A stretch of 64,000 nt of DNA, from NCBI GenBank assembly GCA_013398275.1, contig VZSE01002352.1, positions 124,001 to 188,000 of the forward strand. Reading direction: 5' to 3'. Within the stretch, counting starts at the first letter, position 1. Every line of letters begins with the position of its first letter. Under the pieces are notes generated by a model, which saw only the letters and a program-made list of their open reading frames with translations, was not told the DNA's origin and ran no database searches. The translations under genes and the position numbers were made by a program. This document shows, piece after piece, positions 41,601 through 53,600 of this stretch. This stretch comes from Promerops cafer. Taxonomy: Eukaryota; Chordata; Aves; Passeriformes; Nectariniidae.

Positions 41601-44600
41601 ATTCTAAAATATATGATATCTGAATTAAGCAGTTGTTGGATCCCCAATGACTTTATTATTCCTTACCAATAATGTATTTGGAGGAGAACATGGATCTGAT
41701 GAGGAGAAAGGAAAAGGAGTTATAGTTCAAGTTCTCTCAAGAAGAGAGGTGCCAAAAGTAATTTGGAGAAATCTTGCAGTGTATACAATTCCAAGATGTT
41801 TAAGTAGCAGAAAAATTTAATTTAATTTAATCTAAGATTTACCATTAATTAATTAATCACTGTATATCACCTCTTTCATTCATGCACTCCAGGTGTCACA
41901 GAGGTATTTCTAAAAATCTAAATGTTTTATTTACTATTGTGGGTACTCTTTGTGAAAGCATTTTGGTGGAAAAAGGTTTTTTGTACAAGAAAGATTTTTT
42001 TTTAAAAAAATATTTTGGTAACCAATAAATGTCAACGCATTGCATGCTTTTCTCTACTTCACAATGGCAGTACATGTCATCTTCCTGAAATGCAGCTATA
42101 GCTGCTAAGACATATATGAGACACTGTTGACATTATTATATATACATTTAGTATTATAAAATAAAATTCTTATTTTATATACATGTGTGTACTTGAGATT
42201 CTGTTGGCCATACAGTCCAACTTCCTTAGTCACTACACCAATAGCATAAGACTTTTTACCAATAAGTTAATGAGTTTCTGAATTTTTGTTCTGAATATTT
42301 TCTTTTGGGAAAAGTCTTTACAGAAGGTCTTGTTTTCAGTGAGCTTTTATTATCAGTGTGAATGTTTTAACTAAAACTGCAATGAAAACAGTGAAAACTC
42401 ATAGCAATTTGAACTGGAAATCTATTTTTTTTTTCATCAACACTCATTTTAACTTTATTTCCAGTCAGTATTACTGAGCTTCATGGAACTAAATCGTCAC
42501 TCATTATTTAGAAATTATATAATGCTGTCTAAGAAAAAAATGCATTGTTTAGAGTTGATGGGAAACATACTGTTTATTGTCTATCTCTGAGACATTTGCA
42601 AAATACAAGGTATGAAACTCTCCTGTGGCAGAAATATAGGAAATAACAATAGCATTTCCTTCCTGTGGGAACACAACATCCTGGAGGTGCTGGGTTTATT
42701 ACCTCCATAATGCATTTTAACTTTTTTGGTGTTCTTCATTGGCAATAATAAATCTCTTTATAGTACATTCCAGTTTGCTTGGGGCTGGGGAGGAAAGTGG
42801 TTTGCCACCTATCTAAAATGCTTCTGCCCATTTTGTTGTCCAGTGAGATTACTCAATGGCTCTCTGAGCACTGAAGGGCTGGTACAGTCCAGGATTGGGA
42901 AGACGTGGCATCTGGCATGTGCAGATGATTGGAGTGGAGAGATTTCAGAGAGTGTTTGCCAGCTGTTGGGGTTGGGGTGAGTGATAAATATTCATTGTCC
43001 TTTCTAATTTGTTTGCAGATTTGTTGAGTGTATATTGGCATTTTCCTCCTCATTTTACTGGTGTACTCTCCAAAAAAATGGTGAATGTATCTGTCTCTGT
43101 CAAGTGGAGTGCTTGGTGTGCCAACAAATTTGAAAGTGTGGCAAACCCTGTCTCGATGACATTCAGTACAGGATTGATGACTCTGAACATGGCAGGTTGG
43201 GCATGAGGATGCATATTGGAGAACACTGGGAGAGTATTGTGGATGCATCACCCTTTTATCACTTTATGTCATCATCTACATCCTCACTTTCATAAGGATG
43301 GCTCAAGGATAAAGCTGGAGCCAACAGCAGCCTTGGCTGCTCTGCTTTCGTAGTGCTGCTGCTCATTCCAAGTAGAGATAATCCCTTGGATATTCTGCTA
43401 CTGGGCTCCCAGTACATTTCATGCCTATCATTAGATCTGAGCTGCTGGGAGAGGAAATGGAATTTCTCTGGAGGTAGACTTAGAGCAGGGATGGAGTAGG
43501 GAAGTATATGACAGAAAAATAGATTTGGCTTCAGTCACTGTTCAGAAGAATTTTCAGGGGAAACATGGGGATTGTTGAGTGCATGGTGTTGCACTATGGT
43601 AAAATTTATGGCCTAAATTTTGGCCTTACTTACATCATGCCCTACTCCACTGCCATCCACTGAATAATAATTAGCTTTCCTGTAGTGCTGAGATTTTTAG
43701 GAAATGTCACTTACCCAACTAATAATCAACCTAAATTCTAGGCTTGCAATTCATTATTTTGGTCTCTGACCAAAGAAATATGCCTGCAAATCCCCTTCTG
43801 ATAAATTAATTGTAGCAATCACAGAAGTAGAATTACTTAGAAAAATATCCAAGTGTTATTTCAAAAATGATTCTAATTGGATTAATATCTGCTGGTTTCT
43901 TGGGTTTTTTACTTTTTTCCTTTGGGGAAGTACTGAGTTTACATAAATATCAGGTAGCCACATACACAAATCCTGACTGTAATTTATGTATGCATCCATG
44001 TAAGAACATATAAACTATGTTTAATTGTTCTTCTGATCAAATACCTTGCACTTTAGAGTGGCCAGTGGCCTTCTACCTCTGATTCTTTCTGCTTCTGCCA
44101 TGCCTCCTTTCCCTTCTGGACAGAAGCAATTTTGGGGTCTACTGATTTAATTGACATATTTGATAGGCTTCAACAAACTTTGCCTTCCATGGTATTCTAC
44201 CTTTAAAAATTACTTAATGCTTTTGTCCCCATAACATTTTGTGGCGATATCTTTCAGGTTGTCTCTATAAACTACTCAGGTGCACTTGATAAAAGAGTTC
44301 CTATTAAGCTTCCTAGTTATTTCTTATTATTTCCATTTCTTGGTTTATTACATATTCCCATTGAAAAGAAAAAATATTTCTAAACCTAACTTGGATCACA
44401 TTTTATTACCTGGTTGCTACTGCAGCTACAGCATAGGACAAAATTCTCATATATGTGTGTCTATATTTATGTATATATTGATATATGGATAGGGGTGTGT
44501 ATATATATATATATATGTAACTCCTGTGAGCATCACACTATTCTGCTTTCCTCGAATCCCCCTGTAGCAGCATATTTCTTAATAAACATCACCATATTTG

Positions 44601-47600
44601 TTACTAAATGGATGTTTGCAATAACAGGTCCTGAGTAGGCTGTAGCTCATGCTCCTACACTGAATTACAACCTAGAATTAGGTTTTATTAGAAAGATGGG
44701 CTAAAGTTCATCTAGGACAATTTAGTTTTACTATTAATTTCTTATACATTTCCTAGTCTCACTTTCTGTTTAATTTATGAAAAGGACTGAGCTGATAGGA
44801 ATCCTGCATCATATCCTGATTATTTATGTACCTGGGCTACAAAGTGCAATGGTCCTCACAGGTTCTAATAAATCTCCCGTGTGACTCTTTTTGCCTCCAT
44901 TTTTCAAATATGTGACTATTGCATTTGTGATTTGTACCAAACATGAAGCCAGTCTGGGGACATGCTTATTGTGCATCTACAAAATACACCTTAGGCAAAT
45001 AATTTACAAATCTTCTTAATGAGTCTGGGGTGCAAGATGAACAAATTGATGCTCTGGAGAAACCTGAAAATAATCCTTTGTTCAGCTTGCACATGTAGCT
45101 GTGTGCATCTGACAGCACTGCTAAAACCTGTTGTCAGCATCTTGTTTCCTGGAACCAAGAAAATCACACACTGAGCTTTTCACTGTTGCATTGGGCAAAT
45201 GCTAAACAATCCTGTTTCCCTGGGACCAGAGCCAGCTGGGTCTTGGCTGAATTGTACCCAGGAATGGGGGTAGACCTGGCAATTTTGTCTCACCTAAAAG
45301 TCAGACAAGAGCAACAGTTTAGGCTTTACTCTAAAACCCTTCATTCTATTTTCTTCATGAACTTTCAACATTCTTCAGAAGGAAACTAGTTCCTGGGAAT
45401 ACTTTGCTGGTCTCAGCAAAGTTCTTCATCATAGAATTTGACTCTGCCTACCTGGCTTGGCACTTTACTGCTCTCTCAGACTGTCTAAAAGGCACTTCCA
45501 GGCTGAGAAATGCAGCAGCAGTGACTTTTCCAGCAGGTGGATCATACAACTCTCCTGGTGGCACAGCAGGTTTGTTGAACACCTCTTTACTTCATACACA
45601 GCAGATTTGCAGGCAGATTCCAGACTTCCTCCTTCCCCAGAGAGTGATATTTACTGCATTTAAAGAGAAGACACAGTGCAGGTGCTCCTTGTGTATTAAA
45701 CAAATGGTTTTCTTCTTGCCCCTGAGATGTGTAAGGTTAAAGGGCCAGATGGGAGGCTGTCACCCCCCCAAAAGTTATGCAGTCTAACCACAGAGATCTT
45801 TTTTCCCCATGCTTCCTCAAGGGAAAGCAAATATGTTTCATAGATATATGTTCCAAACTGGTCATATGAAATATCACAAAGTGCATGATGCAGAATGGAC
45901 TATAAAGTAAACCTGGATATGGGTTCCAAATGTCAAAACAATTTGTCTCAACAATGGTACACATAATTCTTAGTTCAAAAAGCCATTGCTACAAAAAGAA
46001 AAAGTTAGTAGAAGAATAGACTAATTGATGCCTTTAAATTGACTACATGACCTTTAAAGGTCCCATCCAACCCAAACTGCTCTGTGATTCTGTGACTCTA
46101 TCAATACACCCCACTCCTGCTCAATAGCAAACATGACACTATTGACCTATTCCACAGATACTCTGATTTCAATAGATCTATGAGGTGAAAATTAACTTCT
46201 TTTACTCTATTAGATTTTTCATGATACAAAATATAATTTCATTTCTTTCCTGGACAGTATAGTATAAGGTAACTGCACCCCTCAAAAAAGCAAGACTCTG
46301 ATACCCCACGGTTCAGCTATTACTGCCCTGTTTGGCCTACTAATTTCTAGCTCCATACATTTAAGAACTGGTATTTCAAACCCTTCATTGTGGCACAGAA
46401 AAACCAAAATAAATATTTACTGCTGCCAAAATAATTAACTAATATCTCTTTCAATATTAATGTAGCATTAGAAATCTTAGAATAAGATGTAAGACTCTAA
46501 GTAAGTGACTCACATTTTAATCCGAATGAGTTTCAAGCCTCAAAAATCCCCTGCTAAAGGGTCATTATTTGAGAAGAAGAAGAAGAAAAAAGCTGGTGTT
46601 CATTCTATCAGCATAATCATTTCCCAAATATTGCTCAATTGGTGGATAGGGTATATATCTAAAATTATGCATGTCTTTTTGTCCCAGGGATGCAAATATG
46701 TCATCAGCTGTATTATTCACTGGAGATGGCCCATTTGTCACCATCACCAAAGGAGGTAACCACAGCCTAATTTTTACAAAAAGGTGGGTACAGTGAGGTT
46801 TCTTCTTTGTACAAACGATGTCTTTAAGTGTAGTGGTGATTATTTATGAACTAATATATAGCTCAAATCCTAATTGGCATCTCTATCCATTTACTGTGGA
46901 AATTATATGCTGTTTTAGCAAAATATTTCTTATCTAGAAATCTCTAAATTATGAGTACATAATACAGTAGAATTAAGACTACCTATATATAATATAGAAG
47001 AATTAGGATGGAGTGACATTCACCCATTGTTATAGAGTAGTTGTCACAGTAGTTTCTCTCTGTAATCAGCAGAGAAAAATAAGCACTGCAAAATGTGATC
47101 CATCAAGGCATCTCTTGAAATATGATGAGTCACATTCTACAGTCCTTTGACTTTATTGATAAGGACTTTGGACACACTGAGGAGTTCTAATTTAAGCCAT
47201 CCACAGATGGGAATCTATATTTAAACAAACTATCCTCACTCAAAAAATGACTTCTGGATTTGTCTCCACGTTTACGAATGAATCATTAGATTCGTCATGA
47301 TCCTCAGAATGCGTTTGGTTCTATTCTAACCTTTCTCAGTCCAAATAACAGCTGAAGTGATTCTGAAGGGTGCTACAAACTGGTAATTTCTTGTAGATTA
47401 AATGAAAATGTGATATTAGCCCTGGATTACATCCTCAGGAAATGGTGGGATTTCCAATACAATTCCCAATGAGAAAGGCTTGTCATCATCAATTGTAGTT
47501 CTACTAGAACACTGAGCCAGAAAATTACTGCCTAATTGCTAAAATGCTGAAACCATGTTGAAGACAGCAAGAGTCCATGTTCTTTCAGTTTCCCCTTATA

Positions 47601-50600
47601 AACATAACACATAGCAATAAAGCAAGAGACACTTCTTAATTTTCTGTGGTCTATTATTTTATCTACAGAAAAAAAAGTTACATTTTATGTCCTAATTATA
47701 CTCTCTTAACCCCAAGCATTTCTCATTCTCACGGGTAGTGAAAGTATCTTAAACTAATGGATTATCTTTGGTGGCTATTTTTCTTTTTTTCTTGAGTGAA
47801 TGTCTAAACCAGCATTGTCACAAGACATCTTGAAGAGGAGTCATGATTTAAAGATGTCTTTTGTTAATACCTATTAAACACGAAAAGTGATTAAAGCAGG
47901 AGGAAATGGAATAGATTCATTTATCTTAGTTGTATTTCTGTTGCAGAAATAGGTGTCTTCTCCCAGGTTTCATCTGGACAGCCTATAGGAATCATTTTGC
48001 AGGGTGACACTATTGCAGATTCACACATGGTTTTGTACATATAGTGAATGCCAGAAAGATCACACAGATTTGATAATTTAAGCAACTGAATTAATTAACT
48101 GGTAATCTAATTATAAAATGTATTTCTCACATTGTCTTTGTTTTTTATTCAAGTGCATCCACTGTTGAAACAAAGGAGGGCACATATAATAGGGCTTGAA
48201 AGTTGCAGTGACAGAGACAGCAAAAGAATTCTCTGGTGCCCTTAGGTAATGTGATTTTTGGCAGGATAGCTTTGTAAGAGTCCCATATCCTGCCTTTTAG
48301 ATATATGTGAGCAGATTCCACAGGGACCAATTGTTTTTGCCAGTTCTAAGTGAAGATCATGCTCACAGATATCCTAACTACTCCAGATTTCTGCCTGGCA
48401 TGCTGCTTGACAGCTGACACTCAGAGAGGCACAGAGGAGGGTGTTCAGCACATGCCTCTGGTGCCTTTTGGGCACTCCTGTGCTGACCAAGAGGCAGCTC
48501 AGAACTGTTGGGCTGAAGTGCAGGCAAGGAACTGCTTCTCCTACTGGGAGCTAGCTTCACAAAGAAGAAAAAGCAGAGGCAAATGAAGTAATTTCTACTG
48601 AAGCAACCAGTTGGTACTTGTGGTGGGACAGGCGACTCCCTTTACACTGAAAATGTAGAATTACAGAGATAAATCTGACATTTTGGTTGTTAGTTCGGGT
48701 AGTTTATGCATCTACCTATGAGAAAGCACAGGATCAGATAAAAGACCTAATATACAGCAACACTGACCTCCCTGTGAAAGCCTATGAAGGCATTGTGGAA
48801 AAGGGTATTTAGTTGCTATGAAGTTTATGCAGAAGATGGTTTTGGTTTCCTGGGGGTTTGTGCATTTCTGGTTTCTTGATATTTGTCTGGTTATGGATTT
48901 GGATACACGTCACAGAAAATGGTTTCCACTTTTAAAATTACAGCTTTAAAATTAGTACCTACCTTGAAGTGGAAAATGACAATGTGGGACTATTCAGGAC
49001 CAGAGGAATATCTCATTTGCACCCCACTATAGTGAAGGTTTGACTGGGGAGGTAGGTGGTGGGTGGTTACAATTCCCCCTTTATTTCTTGTACCTCTGTG
49101 CCACTGGGAAATTACTGGGTCACATCTTACTCACAGCAGATACCAAACTTTAGAGCAAACACAGTGAGGGATACATCATTCCCTATCACGTTTAAAGTAT
49201 CATTCACCTATTCTATTTAAAAATGGAATGTGGAAATGCACACTGGAAACAAACCATTGGCAGAGCTTGGTTTTCTTTCTTCCTCTCATTCTTATTTCTG
49301 TGTGTATCAGATTTGAATTGCCAGCACACACACCGTCCCAAGTGTTTCAGATTCATTACAGACTATGAACATAATATTAAAACCTCTGGGTATCAGAAAT
49401 GCTTGAGCAGTTTTGATCTGTGGTCTTGTGCTCTTCAGACTCTGGCTTTATATCTCTGCTAAATAATTTCTAACCTGGCATATGCAACTATGTATTTTAC
49501 AGTAGCATCATTTTCTTAGTAAAATGATACAGGGATATAAAACTAACCTCTTAAATTCTTTGGCCACACTGATCTCTAGTGGTAAGGTATCGAAAACATC
49601 TCAAAAGGTAGGAAAAAATACCATAGGCAGCTATAACTTTATTGCAAATCTGTCTCAGACAGATGACCCATTTCCCTAAAACACAAGAAAAGTTTATTTT
49701 TATTTCCATAATATAAATCAATTAAGTGCCCACTGAAGAGGAATATGTGCATTTAAAGTTGTATAACATATAATGTTGTATATTTATAATTAAAATATAA
49801 TTTAAAAATGTATCATTAGTTATTATACTTAGGCTGATACTGCTAAACGAATGTACTTATATATATGATTGTATAAATTTCTCTGTGTATGTATGTATAT
49901 ATATTTGACAGTTATCCGGTGTGCAGATACTTGTGATTTAATTGCACTTTCATTCTAGAGAACACTGTTTGGACAATCTGGTGGTTCATCTGCAGTGTAA
50001 CATTCAATGTAAGTACACAGAATCCAGGAATATTTCAGAGAGATATCAAATTGTTCAGACCATAAAGACAAATGTTTATAGCTTGAATGGAAAGGTTAGG
50101 GAATGGACTATAAATGTTATACTCGCAATGATATAAAGACAGGAGAATTTAGTCTTCATTTGATTTCAGTGTTAAGTGTACACCAGAGATGGATCTGTAG
50201 TGAAAACATATATAAAATAAATGTATAAAAATTCCAGAAGGTCTGAGGAAAGAAAATATCTAAATCCAAGTTAGACAGTTGCATATTGATTTCACCTATA
50301 AAAACCCAAACTTTTTTCCACAGTATTTTTGAGTAGCAGATCAGATTCTACAAAGCCTTGTTTTTTTCCAAGAAAATTGACTAGTCTAATAAAATATGTT
50401 ACATCCCTTTAATTTTTTATTTGATTTGATTTGATTTTTCTTTATCTTAGCTTGTGGAAAACACCTGGTAATTCAGAATAATGGAACCAGAATTGTAGGT
50501 GGAAGCGATGCCAGAAGAGAGGCTTGGCCTTGGATAGTTTCACTCCATTTTAATTTCCAACCCATTTGTGGAGCTTCCCTTGTCAGTGATGAGTGGTTGG

Positions 50601-53600
50601 TGACAGCAGCACACTGTGTCTATGGGTAATGTTCTTTTATGTGCAAGTTCACTAAGGTGGCATCAGATTATGAACAAATTGTGACACTGATATGAGAAAT
50701 TAACAACTAACTCCTGGTTTAATTACCATGTTTTGAATCACTTGTAGGCTCAGCTGAAAGTTCCTTTACTTCCTGGTAAATCCTCAGTCCCTACTTTAAT
50801 GCAGAGAATTGTGGAAACCAAGCAGCATTTCCTCAACAATAAGGAATTGCACTTTAAATGCATGGTATTAATACTGAGCATTGATACTTAATCCATAATT
50901 ATTGTGGGCCTCCATAAATTAGGTGAATCCCTACCAGTGGTATAAAAGGTGACATCATATCCCATAAATTAAACCCAATGTTCCTCCTGTATATTATCCT
51001 GGATTGATCAAGATTTACTGTGCATCACTGGAATGACTCTTGATTTATGTGCATTGATTAAGCAATATTGAATATCCTTTCTATGGTGTTATTTGTACCA
51101 TTCAAAGAAGTGATGCATATTGAAATATTTTCTAGGATTTCCTTTCATAATATCTACAATAAAAACAGATGTTGTAAAAGACATATAGAAACCGGAATGG
51201 AAAAAAAAGAAAAGAAAAAACAACAAACAAACAAACAAAATTAGAGTAAAGCTTTCACTACAAATAGCTAAATAGTAAGGCAGTGGAGACTATGCCAAAA
51301 TCCTAATGCTGCCTCATGGCATGACAGGAACTACATTCCACATAAAGACACTAAAATGAAAAGGATTAAGCCCTCTTAGTTCCCACACAATACATCCACG
51401 ATTGTCTTGATACTTCCTTTTCACTTGAATCACATTTCTATTTTCAACTAAATCTAATTTTATCATCTTGCCTTTGCTAGAATTTTCCTAAATTGAAGCT
51501 TGCAGTTTCACACCTTCTGAACATTTAACTTGAACACTCCTAGTTTAGAACAAAAGAACCTCTTGATGTCAAACCAAAAGATGAGCAGAAACCAATTCAG
51601 TCCAACTATCAGGCTGAAAATATACAGTACTTTTTAAACCATGAAGTGATTGATTAAAAAACAGAAAATATTTAAGTTCTCTGATGAACACAGCCTCAAA
51701 CCAGCATGTGTAGATTATGAAAAAAAAAATGTAGATTATGCCATATTTTGCCTTAGCATACCTTGTTTGATTGAGATTAAAAAACTAAGAGACTAGTTTT
51801 TGGAGTCTGTGAGCTGCAGCATTTCCAACAACATCTCAGACCTCTTATTCTTTAGACACTCCATTACAATTTTCTAACTGGGACCAATATTAATTGCCTG
51901 CTGGGCAGTCAGCAGTATTCTTCATAGTGTTTAAAAAGCCATGGTAATTTAGTTGATGTATTTTCCTCCTCTGCACCACCGTCTGATTAATTCATTATAA
52001 ATAATGCATTATAAGCTCACCATAAAAAAATCAGCAAGGCATATCTGCAGCGGGGACGTTTAAGACAGTGATACTCTCACAGAATTCTAAGCACATCTAC
52101 TCTGTTCTATTTATTTGACAAAACATGCAAACGTTATGGATTACCTCGAGGCTAAATATCAGCATTTTATCTGATACATATTTTTCAAAACTTTCATTAA
52201 TCATTCCTAATTGTGGATACTCCCCTTGCAACTTCCAGGAGACAATTAAAGCCATCCCGCTGGCAAGCGGTTCTTGGCTTGCACGTCCAGTCAGATCTGG
52301 CACAGCCTCCAGCAGCGGTTCGGAGCATCGACAGAATAATTATCAATCCTCATTACATGAAGCAAACAAAAGACAGTGATATTGCTCTGATGCACCTTCA
52401 ACACAAAGTGCAGTACACAGGTGAGTTTTTATTTTCCCAAAAGACCCATTTATTCCCATTTATTCTATAATGCAAAACAGTGCTAAGCATATGAGGGTGG
52501 CGGGGAGTCCGCTCGGTACTTCCTGGATATCTTGGCCAAAAGCGGGTTTGAATTAATGAATGTTTTCTGGTATGACTTCATAAAAAACCTGAATAGAGGG
52601 AAGAAGTTGAAATTGATTACTTGTTTCTCATTCACAGACTACATACAACCTATCTGCCTCCCAGAAAAAAATCAACAGTTTTTACCAGGAATTAATTGCT
52701 CCATTGCTGGCTGGGGAGACATTAGGAATGAAGGTGGGTCATCTGCTTGGAAAATTCTGACAGGCATGTAGCTGTGAAGGGAAGCTTGTTCCTATTCCAC
52801 AGGAGTTGCTAAGGTCAAATAGTTTAAAGAGCTACTCTTCCATATGAAAATTTAGGAACTATCCCATTCCACTATTCCTTCTCTGAAGCAAAATGATAGT
52901 TATAACACATTTATTACAAGAAAACATGCATATCTAAGTTCATTAGGCTATGAAGAAAGCTTATTACATCCACTTAGAAGTTATGATGACTACATTTCTC
53001 AAATATGTACATCTTGGTTCCAGATATTGGGTGGGGGAAGAGGAAGATTAGTCTTTCTGACAATGTGCAAATGATTTTCCCCAGAAGTCAAGAAAACTGA
53101 CTGCAGTGTGAAATGTATGTTCTGTTTGTATGTCATATGCTCCAGATTTGGACTCTCTCCGAAATAATAAACATGCCATTTCATTTCCACAGTTGAATAC
53201 ATTGACTTCTACATTAAATTGCATTTAAAATTTTGGGTAGGAATTAAAAGAAAAAAAATCTCTTTTAAAACTGTAAATAACCGAAGTTACACAATGAATA
53301 GCGAGGAAACAGTGGACAACCCATGTTCCTAAGCCTTTAATCATCCCTTAGATCCCCCCACAGTGAGTTCATAGTCATTGATTTTAGTAATCTTGATTTA
53401 ATTATAATCAAATTCAGTCCCATTACACAAATGAAAGACAGAATTCAGTTAACGAGCCCTGTTTAATCAGAGACTGTGTTACAGGGGCATAAGCCTGAGT
53501 AGTACAGCAGTAAGGCAGGGCTTCCTGCTGCTCAGGAGCGTGCCGAGCATGCTGGAACAGGAACAAAACCATCAGCGTTCCCAGTGGGATGCATGTCTTT

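Larger units (their letters stand above)
39963..42843 (+). other. TMPRSS15 intron 19
   Basis: Holds an antisense CR1 fragment near its donor and a GATA microsatellite; otherwise AT-rich. Confidence 0.75.
42977..46687 (+). other. TMPRSS15 intron 20
   Basis: AT microsatellite at 44499-44518 and a short CR1 tail near 46.07 kb. A 127-codon forward ORF at 45404-45787 has no recognised homology. Confidence 0.7.

Noticed and set aside
42853..43251. 132-codon reverse ORF
   Set aside because: Mostly antisense to the SRCR exon and its flank; no homology.
45404..45787. 127-codon forward ORF in intron 20
   Set aside because: No domain or splice support; chance length in a stop-poor stretch.
46756..46761. 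Earlier donor GTAACC for exon 21
   Set aside because: It could join an AG at 49960 in frame, but drops the HSLIF strand matching human SRCR; the donor at 46784 is preferred.
48912..48962. Candidate missing SRCR exon (GT CAC AG then ENGFHF)
   Set aside because: Stop codon follows in frame and no missing segment remains once exon 21 is extended.
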